Part shown: in pieces, positions 14,508 to 23,970 of the stretch
Position numbering within the stretch: the stretch's first letter is position 1
How the letters are laid out: every line of letters begins with the position of its first letter
The notes under the pieces: model-generated
What the model was told of the DNA's origin: nothing
What the model saw: the letters and a program-made list of their open reading frames with translations, nothing else
The model's database searches: none
Translations under genes and position numbers: made by a program
NCBI RefSeq assembly: GCF_035938995.1
Contig: NZ_DASZGI010000299.1
Location: 1-26,326, forward strand
Length of the DNA: 26,326 bases
Source of the DNA: DASZGI01 sp035938995
Lineage (GTDB): Bacteria > Actinomycetota > Actinomycetes > Streptomycetales > Catenulisporaceae
Direction of reading: 5' to 3'

Positions 14508-15965
14508 ATGTCATCAGCGACAATCTCATCGTCAACGACTAGCGGGGTAACGCGTTCGGCGGCGACGGGGCCGGAGATCCGGCCCGCCGACAACCCACTG
14601 CTGTGGACCGTCCTGATCGCGATGTTCATGGCGGTGCTCGACGTGGCCGTCGTCAACGTCGCCCTGCCCACCATCCACACCGAGCTGCACGCGTCCGGCG
14701 CCGGGCTCCAGCTCGCCGTCTCCGGCTACACCATCGCGTACGCGATGCTCATCGTCACCGGCGCGCGCCTGGGCGACCTGTGGGGCCACGGCCGGGTCTT
14801 CCGCGCCGGGCTCGCCCTGTTCACCCTCGCCTCGCTGGCCTGCGGACTCGCGCCGAACACGGGCGGCCTGATCGCGTTTCGCGCGATCCAGGGCGTCGGC
14901 GCCGCCGCGATGGTGCCCCAGGTGCTGTCCATCATCCAGCGCAACTTCGACGGCCCCGCGCGGCTGCGGGCCACCAGCATGTACACCGCCGTCCTGGCCG
15001 GCGGCGCGGCAGCAGGGCAGGTCATCGGGGGTCTGCTGATCAGCGCGAACCTCGCCGGGTCCACCTGGCGCCCGGCCTTCCTGGTCAACGTGCCGGTCGG
15101 GATCGCCGCCTTCTTCATCAGCGGGCGTGTTCTGCCCAAGGACCGGGGCGAGCCGGGGCGCGGCCTCGACCCGGTCGGCGTGGCCGTGCTGACGCCGACG
15201 GTCCTGGCGTTCGTGCTCCCGCTGGTCCTCGGCCACGACGAGCACTGGCCGGTGTGGGGCTGGGTGCTGCTCGCGGCGAGCGCCGTGGGCGTCGCCGCGT
15301 TCGCCGCTGTGGAAACCAGAGTCGCCCGGCGCGGGGGCATGCCGGTCATCCCCGGGCGCATCCTGCGGCTGCCGCGCTTCTCCCTGTCGGTCACGCTGCT
15401 GTTCGTCGTCATGGCCGTGCTGACCGGCGGCTTCTTCGCGGTGACGCTGCACCTGCAGGGCGCCCTCGGCTTCTCCGCGCTCGACGCGGGCCTGGCGGGC
15501 GCGCCCGGCGCGGTGGGGATCTTCCTGGTGTCGCTCTGGTGGCGCAAGCTGCCGCCGCGCTTGTACCCGTGGCTGATCGTCGGCGGGTTCGTGCTCGTCG
15601 CGGCGACCTCGTTCGGACTGGCCGCAGACCTGCACACGGGCACCACCGGTGGTGTGACGCGCTGGATCCTGCAGGCGCTCAACGCCACTGGGCTCGGCGT
15701 CGCCTACAGTCCGCTGCTCGGCACGATGCTCGCCCGCATCCCGGTCGGCGACGCAGCCGACGCCAGCGGTGTGATCTCGACTGCGACGCAGCTGGCCCAG
15801 GTCACCGGCATCGCGACGTTCGGCACTCTGTTCCTGAACCTGCTGGCTCAGCCGGGCGTACACCCGTCCGCGCACGCGATCGCCGTCATGCTCATGGTGT
15901 CCGGCTGCATCGCGCTGCTCGGTGGCGTGCTCGCCGTGCGCCTAACGCGCGTCAACGGGCGATAA
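14508..15965 (+). CDS. DHA2-type (14-TM) MFS drug/metabolite exporter
   Basis: A 485-residue major facilitator of the EmrB/QacA class. It has a cytoplasmic lead of about 30 Ser/Thr-rich residues and then about 14 hydrophobic helices. TM1 reads VLDVAVVNVALPTI, the DHA2 signature. Loop 2-3 has GARLGDLWGHGRVFRAG (motif A), and TM5 has GLLISANLAGSTWRPAFLVNVPVG (motif C region). Proton-driven export of hydrophobic compounds is the family role; the substrate is unknown. The start chosen is ATG 14508, where the MSSATISS lead precedes the first helix; an in-frame ATG at 14361 would overlap the divergent gene and is unlikely. The ribosome site is weak. The divergent regulator and downstream terminator make it a single-gene unit. 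Confidence 0.88.
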   Translation: MSSATISSSTTSGVTRSAATGPEIRPADNPLLWTVLIAMFMAVLDVAVVNVALPTIHTELHASGAGLQLAVSGYTIAYAMLIVTGARLGDLWGHGRVFRAGLALFTLASLACGLAPNTGGLIAFRAIQGVGAAAMVPQVLSIIQRNFDGPARLRATSMYTAVLAGGAAAGQVIGGLLISANLAGSTWRPAFLVNVPVGIAAFFISGRVLPKDRGEPGRGLDPVGVAVLTPTVLAFVLPLVLGHDEHWPVWGWVLLAASAVGVAAFAAVETRVARRGGMPVIPGRILRLPRFSLSVTLLFVVMAVLTGGFFAVTLHLQGALGFSALDAGLAGAPGAVGIFLVSLWWRKLPPRLYPWLIVGGFVLVAATSFGLAADLHTGTTGGVTRWILQALNATGLGVAYSPLLGTMLARIPVGDAADASGVISTATQLAQVTGIATFGTLFLNLLAQPGVHPSAHAIAVMLMVSGCIALLGGVLAVRLTRVNGR

Positions 15966-15970
15966 AGCAG

Positions 15971-16017
15971 ACGGCGTCGTCCGGGCCAGCCACGAGGGCC
16001 GACCCGGACGACGCCGT
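15971..16017. terminator. Strong two-way terminator between the exporter and katG
   Basis: A perfect 15-base stem (acggcgtcgtccggg at 15971-15985, its complement at 16003-16017) encloses a 17-base loop. A short T stretch (tttc) follows on the plus side. It sits between two convergent genes and would stop transcription from both. Confidence 0.85.
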
Positions 16018-16061
16018 TTCACACTGTGCTGTTTGAGACTGTGCCGATCAGACCGCGCAGA

Positions 16062-18302
<2,241 letters not shown>

Positions 18303-18314
18303 AGGAATCCTTCC

Positions 18315-18332
18315 GTGATTTGGCGGAATCAC
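18315..18332 (-). promoter_or_regulatory. Inverted repeat between fur and katG
   Basis: gtgatt and aatcac form a perfect 6-base stem with a 6-base loop just upstream of the katG ribosome site (18308-18312). It may be an mRNA processing or stability element; mycobacterial furA-katG mRNA is known to be processed in this interval. An operator is the alternative. Confidence 0.4.
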
Positions 18333-18337
18333 ACTGC

Positions 18338-18775
18338 TCAAGAACTGCGGGCGGTGGAGCAGTCGGGGCACAGGCCCCAGAAGATGACCTCGGCCTCGTC
18401 GATCGAGTAGCCATGGTCGTCGGACGCGGTCAGACAGGGCGTCTCGCCGACCGCGCAGTCCACGTCGACGACTGACCCGCACGATCGGCACGCGAGGTGG
18501 TGGTGGTTGTCCCCGATGCGCCCCTCGAACCGGGCCGGGCTGCCGGCCGGTTCGATGCGGCGTACCAGTCCCGCGGCGCTTAAGGCGTTCAGTGCCTCGT
18601 AAACGGCCTGCAGCGAGATGTGGCCCACGCGCTCGCGCACCCGCAGGGCAATCGCCTCGGCGCCGAGGTGGTCGCCCTGGCGCACAGTCTCGAGCACCGC
18701 GACGCGGGCGGCCGTCACCCGCAGCCCGGCACCGCGCAACTCCCGGGCCGGGGTTGGAGTCTCGGACGCGGTCAT
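18338..18775 (-). CDS. furA: Fur-family repressor (FurA/CatR type)
   Basis: A 145-residue Fur-family metalloregulator. The N-terminal winged helix (about 8-82) includes LRVTAARVAVLETV and the recognition helix SLQAVYEALNAL. The dimerisation domain has DNHHHLACRSCG (H91-H93, C96, C99) and the C-terminal CPDC (C136, C139), so a structural four-Cys zinc site is present. Its place directly upstream of katG identifies it as the FurA/CatR type, which represses itself and katG and is relieved by peroxide oxidation. ATG 18775 has no ribosome site but lies six bases after a -10 box, so the transcript is probably leaderless. It is about 148 bases from the end of rluB, with an AT-richer regulatory stretch between. 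Confidence 0.93.
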   Translation of the reverse strand: MTASETPTPARELRGAGLRVTAARVAVLETVRQGDHLGAEAIALRVRERVGHISLQAVYEALNALSAAGLVRRIEPAGSPARFEGRIGDNHHHLACRSCGSVVDVDCAVGETPCLTASDDHGYSIDEAEVIFWGLCPDCSTARSS

Positions 18776-18781
18776 GACGGC

Positions 18782-18810
18782 ACGCTATCCACAAAACCTG
18801 AACTGTTCAA
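18782..18810 (-). promoter_or_regulatory. fur-katG promoter, probably leaderless
   Basis: On the minus strand TTGAAC (18810-18805) and TAGCGT (18787-18782) are exactly 17 bases apart, and the fur ATG begins seven bases after the -10 box. The boxes fit the vegetative actinobacterial pattern. Confidence 0.6.
18799..18809. promoter_or_regulatory. Palindrome over the fur -35 box
   Basis: TGAACTGTTCA is a perfect palindrome around a single central base. It overlaps the -35 box of the proposed fur promoter. Fur autoregulation from this spot would fit the family, but I have no consensus match to prove the ligand. Confidence 0.45.
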
Positions 18811-18863
18811 GATAACGAATAGTGCAAGTTTAGTGTCGCTCAAGGTGACTTTTGTGTACCACC

Positions 18864-18906
18864 GTGTGATCTATCGCAATGTGATCATACTGCGGTGTGA
18901 TCTACC
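18864..18906. repeat. Three phased TGTGATC direct repeats upstream of fur
   Basis: TGTGATC occurs at 18865, 18880 and 18896, with 15- and 16-base steps. The first and third copies extend to gtgtgatctaYcgc. They lie about 55-95 bases upstream of the fur -35 box and just past the end of rluB, in locally AT-richer DNA. They could be activator sites; no binding protein is identified. Confidence 0.5.
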
Positions 18907-18923
18907 GCCCGGCCGTCGTCCGG

Positions 18924-19706
18924 TCACATGCCCACGGCCTTGTACAGCGCTCCGATCTCCTCGCGGTTCAGGTTGCGCACCTTCCCCGGCCGCTGGTCGC
19001 CCAGCGCGATGGGCCCGAACCGGGTGCGCACCAGCCGCTTGACCGGGAATCCGGCCTCTTGCAGCATCCGCCGCACGATGTGCTTGCGGCCCTCGTGGAG
19101 GACCACCTCGACCAAGGCGTGGCGGCCGACCGCGTCCACCATCTTGAAGCTGTCCGCGCGGGCCAGGCCGTCCTCCAGCAGGATGCCCTCGCGCAGCCGC
19201 CTGCCCAGGTCGCGCGGGATGATCCCCTCGACCTGCGCCAGGTACGTCTTCTGCACCCCGTACGACGGATGGGTGAGCCGGTGCGCCAGCTCCCCGTCAT
19301 TCGTGAGCAGGATCAGCCCTTCGGTCTCGGCGTCGAGCCGGCCGACGTGGAACAGCCGCTGCCCCCGCCCCTCGACGATGTCGCCGAGGTTCGGCCGGCC
19401 CTCCGGGTCGTTCATCGTCGACAGCACCCCGACGGGCTTGTTCAGCGCCAGGTGCGCGGCGCCGGGGGTCGAGGCGATCCGCATGCCGTCCACGTGGATG
19501 ACGGCCTTCTCCGGGTCCACGCGCATGCCCTGGACGCGCACCCGCTGCCCGTCCACGGTGACCCGCCCCTGCTCGATCATCTCCTCGCAGGCGCGCCGCG
19601 AGCCCACCCCGGCGGCGGCCAGCACCTTCTGCAGGCGCACACCCTCCTCGTCGGGATCGCTCAAGGGGATCCGTCGCCGTTCCATCGCTCCCACACTTCT
19701 TTCCAT
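18924..19706 (-). CDS. rluB: rRNA pseudouridine synthase, RluB/RsuA family
   Basis: A 260-residue protein with an S4 RNA-binding domain (about 23-70: VRLQKVLAAAGVGSRRACEEMIEQGRV) and a RsuA/RluB/E/F-type pseudouridine synthase domain. The catalytic motif is GRLDAETEGLILLTNDG with D125. LNKPVGVLST and HEGRKHIVRRML are further family motifs. In this gene order the target is probably 23S rRNA U2605 (RluB). The start could be ATG 19706 or ATG 19685 (MERRRIPLS); neither has a well-placed ribosome site. It ends the parA-RHH-scpA-scpB-rluB minus-strand operon, 35 bases after scpB. In mycobacteria cmk and der follow it; here fur does, on the same strand, after a 148-base gap. Confidence 0.92.
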   Translation of the reverse strand: MERSVGAMERRRIPLSDPDEEGVRLQKVLAAAGVGSRRACEEMIEQGRVTVDGQRVRVQGMRVDPEKAVIHVDGMRIASTPGAAHLALNKPVGVLSTMNDPEGRPNLGDIVEGRGQRLFHVGRLDAETEGLILLTNDGELAHRLTHPSYGVQKTYLAQVEGIIPRDLGRRLREGILLEDGLARADSFKMVDAVGRHALVEVVLHEGRKHIVRRMLQEAGFPVKRLVRTRFGPIALGDQRPGKVRNLNREEIGALYKAVGM

Positions 19707-19741
19707 TACGTCGTGTCGTGCGCCTTCTCGCGGCCCGGCGC

Positions 19742-20791
19742 TCAGGTCTCCTCCTCGAGGTCCGCGGCGCTCGGCAGCAACGGGGCGAGATCCGGAAGCT
19801 CGTCAAGGCTCTTAAGGCCCATCCGCTCCAGGAAGTAGCCGGTGGTCCGGTAAAGCAGCGCCCCGGTCTCGTGCTCGGTGCCGCACTCCTCGAGGAGACC
19901 GCGGGCAAGCAGGGTCCGCATCACGCCGTCACAGTTGACGCCGCGGATGGCCGAGACTTTCGAACGGCTGACCGGCTGACGATAGGCCACGACCGCCAGA
20001 GTCTCCAAAGCGGCCTGGGTGAGCCTGGCCTGCTGGCCGTCGCGCACAAAGCGTTCGACCACCGGAGCGCACTCGGCACGGGAGTACATCCGCCACCCGG
20101 TCTCGTCGCCGTCGCCGGTGCCGACCTCGCGCAGCTCGAAACCGCGCCCCTGAGCGGCGTATTCCGAAGCCAGCGCAAGCAGCGCCTCCTCGACCTCGCT
20201 CTTGGGCCGCTCGACCACCTGGGCGAGCACGACCGCCGAGACGGGTTCGTCGACGACCATGAGGACCGCCTCGAGACAGGCCTTGAGCGGCGGCAGCGGG
20301 GCGGCGAGCTCACCCGCGGTCAGCTGCCAGGCGGGCTCGGCGTCGGTCTCGCGGGCCCGGCGCGCCTCGGCCATGGCGGCGCCGAGCGCGGCGAGGCCGT
20401 CGACCGGGTCGCCGGCCTGCGGCTCGACGTCCTCAAGGGTCGCCTGGGCCGGGATGAACGGCGCGAGGTCTGACGCTTCCGCGTCCAACGGCGCCGCCTC
20501 CGGCTCCACGTCGTCTTCGGCATCCGTCACCGCGTCCGACTCGGCGTCGTCCGCGACCTCGCGCGTCGCTTCGGCAGTGACCTCGTCGGGTTCGACGTCG
20601 CGGGCGTGAGCCTGTACGGGGACTGCGGCCGTTGGCGCGCTCTCCGCCTCGGTCTCCCCGCCCCCCGACTCCTCCCCAAGATCGCTCTCCGCCGCCTCGG
20701 ACTCGTCCCCGATCGGTTCGGGCTCTATCCGCACGCCCCGCGCTGCCCAGAACGCCGCGCCCGCAGTCGAATGCGAATCGGGCTCACTCAT
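19742..20791 (-). CDS. scpB: Segregation and condensation protein ScpB, long N-terminal extension
   Basis: A 349-residue protein. The last 185 residues (about 165-345) are a complete ScpB with its two winged-helix domains (LKACLEAVLMVVDEPVS; RLTQAALETLAVVAYRQPVSRSKVSAIRGVNCDGVMRTLLARGLLEE; LYRTTGYFLERMGLKSLDELP). ScpB dimers bind the kleisin ScpA and help SMC load and compact DNA. The first 160 residues are acidic and low-complexity (many Glu/Asp/Ala), with no known domain. ATG 20791 overlaps the scpA stop by eight bases, so the extension is probably translated. An in-frame ATG at codon 140 could give a near-standard ScpB; no check of its ribosome site settles this. It is coupled to scpA upstream and 35 bases from rluB. 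Confidence 0.93.
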   Translation of the reverse strand: MSEPDSHSTAGAAFWAARGVRIEPEPIGDESEAAESDLGEESGGGETEAESAPTAAVPVQAHARDVEPDEVTAEATREVADDAESDAVTDAEDDVEPEAAPLDAEASDLAPFIPAQATLEDVEPQAGDPVDGLAALGAAMAEARRARETDAEPAWQLTAGELAAPLPPLKACLEAVLMVVDEPVSAVVLAQVVERPKSEVEEALLALASEYAAQGRGFELREVGTGDGDETGWRMYSRAECAPVVERFVRDGQQARLTQAALETLAVVAYRQPVSRSKVSAIRGVNCDGVMRTLLARGLLEECGTEHETGALLYRTTGYFLERMGLKSLDELPDLAPLLPSAADLEEET

Positions 20792-21791
20792 CGTCTTCGG
20801 TCCCCTTCTGGGTGCGCTGGGCCGGCACGATCGCCAGCGGTGCCGCCGCCTTCTCCCGCTCCGAGCCCTCCTGTCCCGAGCTCTCCTGCTCCGGGCTCTC
20901 CGGCGGCGAGCCCTCGAACTCTTCGACGGCGTCGAACTCGCCATCGTCGCTGCCCGTCCACCGCACCGTCAGCTCCCCGAACGGGTCAAGCTGGTCGAAG
21001 CCGACCGCCTTCGCTCGGAACAGTTCGAGCAGCGCGAGGAAGCGGGCGACGACGTGGATCGTGTCCGGCGCGTCGGCGATCAGCGCGCGGAAGGTCGCGG
21101 TGCGCATGACCCGCAGCCGCTCCGCGATGACGTTGGCCTGCTCACGGATCGACACCTGGGTCTGGTGGATGTGCTCGATCGAGACGGTCGGCGGGAGGCG
21201 CGGCGTCATGGCCCGGACCGCGAACTCGGCGAACTGATCCAGCGTCAGACTGATCAGCACCTCGGGCAGCAGTTCCTTGAATGCAGGCTCCAGCTGCACC
21301 GAGCGCGGGTGGCGAAGCGCGCCGTTCGCGTAACGCTGCGCCAGCTCCACGGCCACCTGCTTGTAGGCCCGGTACTGCAACAGCCGCGCGAACAGCAGGT
21401 CGCGGGCCTCCAGCAGGGCCAGGTCCTCCTCGTCCTCGACCTGCGCGGCCGGCAGGAGGCGGGCCGCCTTGAGGTCCAGCAGCGTGGCGGCGACCAGCAG
21501 GAACTCGCTGGCCTGGTCCAGGTCCCAGTCCGAGCCCTTGGCGTGGATGAACGCGATGAAGTCGTCGGTGACCTTTGACAGAGCCAGGGTGGTGACGTCG
21601 AGCTTGTGCTTGGCGATCAGGCCGAGCAGCAGGTCGAACGGCCCCTCGAACTCGTCGAGGTGGACCTGGAAGGCCGCGTGGCGGCTCCCGCCCCGCGCGG
21701 TCAGCGGCGACAGCTCCTCGCCCGGCTGCTGCGGCCCCTGCTGGGCCGGGGCCTCCGCGGCCTGCGGGACTGCGTCGCTGTGCTCCTCCAC
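20784..21791 (-). CDS. scpA: Segregation and condensation protein ScpA (kleisin)
   Basis: A 335-residue kleisin that bridges the SMC heads and binds ScpB. The family start is FQVHLDEFEGPFDLLLGLIAKHKLDV at 41-66. A helical middle carries LLDLKAARLLP, and the C-terminal winged helix lies at about 225-280 (TFRALIADAPDTIHVVARFLALLELFRAKAV). Residues 1-38 are a Gln/Pro/Ala-rich lead. The last 50 residues are acidic (EEFEGSPPESPEQESSGQEG), like the ScpB extension. The GTG start at 21791 has no ribosome site; TACAGT six bases upstream could be a -10 box for a leaderless internal transcript, which is tentative. It follows the RHH gene by 78 bases and overlaps scpB by eight bases. Confidence 0.95.
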   Translation of the reverse strand: MEEHSDAVPQAAEAPAQQGPQQPGEELSPLTARGGSRHAAFQVHLDEFEGPFDLLLGLIAKHKLDVTTLALSKVTDDFIAFIHAKGSDWDLDQASEFLLVAATLLDLKAARLLPAAQVEDEEDLALLEARDLLFARLLQYRAYKQVAVELAQRYANGALRHPRSVQLEPAFKELLPEVLISLTLDQFAEFAVRAMTPRLPPTVSIEHIHQTQVSIREQANVIAERLRVMRTATFRALIADAPDTIHVVARFLALLELFRAKAVGFDQLDPFGELTVRWTGSDDGEFDAVEEFEGSPPESPEQESSGQEGSEREKAAAPLAIVPAQRTQKGTEDDE

Positions 21792-21869
21792 AGGGCCACT
21801 GTATTACGCCGGATGGTCCCTTCCGGCCCGGCGCGCGGCCTGCGCGCAGGCGCTGACGGGATGTCGGCC

Positions 21870-22343
21870 TCAGTGCTCGCGCAGCGCCTGGACCAGGAGC
21901 GACAGCTCGCCCTTCGCCTCCAGGTCGGCCAGGACCAGATCTATCGCCTCGCGCACGATCCGGCCGCGGTCCACCGCGAGGCCGTGCTCGGCGCGCAGCA
22001 TGATCCGGGCCTGCTCCAGACCGAGCAGTTCCTCCGGCGAGACGTAGACGGTGATCTTCTCGTCGTGGCGCTCGCGGCCGGTGGCCCCGCGCGCGCCCGA
22101 GCGTGCGGCGCGAGTGGAGGTCCGTACCCGGGCGGCCGCGCGCTTCGGTTCGACGTCGGGGGCGGCTTCCGCCCGGGCGTCGCCGGGCTCTTCCTCGACC
22201 GGGTCGGGCACCGCGCGCAGCCGGTCGCCGTGCCGGGCCAGAACCGTGTTGCCCACCGCCGACAGGGCCGGACCGTTCATCCCGGCCGGGCCGGTGGGGC
22301 GGAACAGCTCGTCCGCCCCGGGCATCCTCACTCTGCGGGGCAC
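21870..22343 (-). CDS. Ribbon-helix-helix-like protein between parA and scpA
   Basis: A 157-residue protein. The N-terminal 90 residues are polar and Ala/Arg-rich, probably disordered, with a conserved-looking MPGADELFRPTGP lead. The C-terminal 60 look like a ribbon-helix-helix DNA-binding fold: a strand KITVYV, then helix SPEELLGLEQARIMLRAEHG, then helix DRGRIVREAIDLVLADLE. RHH proteins bind DNA as dimers and, in type Ib partition systems (ParG), act as the ParA partner. Its position directly after parA, overlapping or abutting the parA stop, suggests a similar role, but this is inference. The start could be GTG 22343 (GGAGG ten bases upstream, 16-base overlap with parA) or ATG 22325. Similar genes occur in this slot in other actinomycetes, as far as I recall, without a named function. 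Confidence 0.7.
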   Translation of the reverse strand: MPRRVRMPGADELFRPTGPAGMNGPALSAVGNTVLARHGDRLRAVPDPVEEEPGDARAEAAPDVEPKRAAARVRTSTRAARSGARGATGRERHDEKITVYVSPEELLGLEQARIMLRAEHGLAVDRGRIVREAIDLVLADLEAKGELSLLVQALREH

Positions 22344-23329
22344 CTCGCCAGCACCTCCCTGGCGAGCTGGCGGTACGCGGCCGCCCCCACCGAGCTGGAC
22401 GCGTAGGAGGTGATCGGCTCGCCCGCCACGGTGGTCTCCGGGAATCGGACGGTGCGCCCGATCACGGTGTGGAAGACCTGGTCGCCGAAGGCCTGCACGA
22501 CCCGGGCCAGGACCTCACGGCTGTGCACCGTGCGCGCGTCGTACATGGTGGCCAGGATGCCGTCGAGCTCCAGCTCCGGGTTCAGCCGCTCGCGCACCTT
22601 CTCGATCGTCTCGGTCAGCAGCGCCACGCCGCGCAGCGCGAAGAACTCGCACTCGAGCGGGACGATGACGCTGTGCGCCGCCGTCAGGGCGTTGACGGTG
22701 AGCAGGCCCAGCGAGGGCTGGCAGTCGATGATGACGTAGTCGTAGTCCGCCAAGGCCGGCTTGACGGCCCGCGCCAGCGAGGACTCCCGGGCCACCTCGG
22801 TCACCAGCTGGACCTCGGCCGCCGACAGGTCGATGTTGCTCGGCAGCAGGTCCATGCCCGGGGTGACCGTCTTGAGCAGGACGTCGTCGATGCCCACCCC
22901 CCGCTCCATGAGCAGGTTGTAGACGGTGCGGTCCAGCTCCATCGGGTTGACCCCGAGGCCCACCGACAGCGCGCCCTGCGGGTCGAAGTCGACCAGCAGG
23001 ACCTTGCGGCCGTACTCGGCCAGCGCCGCGCCGAGGTTGATGGTCGAGGTGGTCTTGCCGACGCCGCCCTTCTGGTTGCACATCGCGATGATCTTGGCGG
23101 GGCCGTGGTCCATCGCGGGCCGGGGGGCCGGGAAACGCGGCATCGGCCGGCCGGTCGGCCCGACCCGCTCGCGCCGCTGGGTGGCCGGGTCGGGGGCGAG
23201 GGTGGCCGCGTACTCGGGGTCGGGCTCTATTTCAGCGTCTGGATCGAATCCGTCCTCGAAGCGCAGCTCGTCGTCGATGCCGTACGGGTCGTCGATCTCG
23301 ACGTCGCCCGTCCACGGACCGCTGGTCAC
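22328..23329 (-). CDS. parA: ParA/Soj-family ATPase
   Basis: A 333-residue deviant-Walker ATPase. Residues 1-75 are acidic and Pro-rich. The ATPase begins with IIAMCNQKGGVGKTTSTINLG, with signature lysines K87 and K92, followed by VLLVDFDPQGALSVGLG (switch I) and YVIIDCQPSLGLLTVNAL (switch II). The C-terminal half has IVPLECEFFALRG and RFPETTVAGEPI. The start is GTG 23329, with GAGGAGGAG five bases upstream; an in-frame ATG further up has no comparable site. It is not next to parB or a parS site; it leads the RHH-scpA-scpB-rluB operon, like Rv1708 in mycobacteria. It therefore probably acts in positioning of chromosome or condensin rather than as the main oriC Soj. The promoter must lie in the long gap upstream. 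Confidence 0.92.
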   Translation of the reverse strand: MTSGPWTGDVEIDDPYGIDDELRFEDGFDPDAEIEPDPEYAATLAPDPATQRRERVGPTGRPMPRFPAPRPAMDHGPAKIIAMCNQKGGVGKTTSTINLGAALAEYGRKVLLVDFDPQGALSVGLGVNPMELDRTVYNLLMERGVGIDDVLLKTVTPGMDLLPSNIDLSAAEVQLVTEVARESSLARAVKPALADYDYVIIDCQPSLGLLTVNALTAAHSVIVPLECEFFALRGVALLTETIEKVRERLNPELELDGILATMYDARTVHSREVLARVVQAFGDQVFHTVIGRTVRFPETTVAGEPITSYASSSVGAAAYRQLAREVLARCPAE

Positions 23330-23334
23330 AACTG

Positions 23335-23343
23335 CTCCTCCTC
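23335..23343 (-). promoter_or_regulatory. parA: Ribosome binding site of parA
   Basis: GAGGAGGAG on the minus strand lies five bases before GTG 23329. It fixes the parA start over an ATG 147 bases upstream. Confidence 0.7.
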
Positions 23344-23970
23344 GACCGCTCCTCCCGGTGAGCGGCGCCATCTGCGGCTCGGCGTATGTGGGTTCGCTCA
23401 CCTGCCGGTCATCCTCCCAAAGTGCTGCGCGGGGCTGAGGCCCCCCTGCGTGGCCCGGCGCCAGTACAGTCTCCACCGCGCGGCCTCAATTGTCGACCTA
23501 TGTATTCATCGCTCTGACGCCATGATGGCACTGCGACTCTAGGCGTCGCTGTCCAATTACAGCAAGGCGGCGTCGCTCCTGTGGCGCAACGCGCGGGGAA
23601 ACCCTGAAAATATGGTCGACAAATCACCATCACAGTTGGGCCACACTACGTCGCGTCCTCCTCGCAGGTCCCGCGAGGCTTGCTGACGGACGGCGATCCG
23701 GCCGACGTAGATCATCCCCCGCAAATCCGACAACTGATATCGACCGCTCCCGACGCGTCCCGGAATTCCGAAATTCCCGCACGTAGACATGCCGTTCGGC
23801 GCTCTACCCGACCGGGCATCGCACCTTCCCGATGGGGCACTCTCGACACGGAGGTCTTCCCGCGCACCATTGCCGGTGATACACCTTTGGCAGTCCGCGC
23901 ATCGGTGGTGGGAAGACCGCCTGCGGACGGCGTGCCGGGTAGGCCGGCGCGCGGGTGAGGGAGGGGTCTT
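23344..23970. other. Gene-free stretch between parA and the small membrane protein
   Basis: Short open frames occur but none shows the G/C third-position bias or any family motif, and composition is less GC-rich than the genes. It must hold the promoters of two divergent genes. Visible items are a hairpin GGGGC-TGAG-GCCCC (23431-23444), two 'ggcgtcgct' copies (23542 and 23568) and the palindrome CGGAATTCCG (23761-23770) followed by GAAATTCC. No parS site is seen. Confidence 0.6.

Noticed and set aside
21831..21847. GCGCGC-GGCCT-GCGCGC hairpin between scpA and the RHH gene as terminator
   Set aside because: No T tract follows and such repeats arise easily in GC-rich DNA; the genes around it look like one operon.
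23431..23446. Possible 6C small RNA (run of six C beside a hairpin)
   Set aside because: Only one C run is present, it is in a stem rather than a loop, and the second hairpin is missing.
23680..23958. Short plus-strand open frame in the parA upstream gap
   Set aside because: No ribosome site, no G/C third-position bias, no recognisable family; treated as chance.
23344..23970. parS-like site near parA
   Set aside because: No TGTTTCACGTGAAACA-like sequence is present; CGGAATTCCG is a palindrome but not parS.
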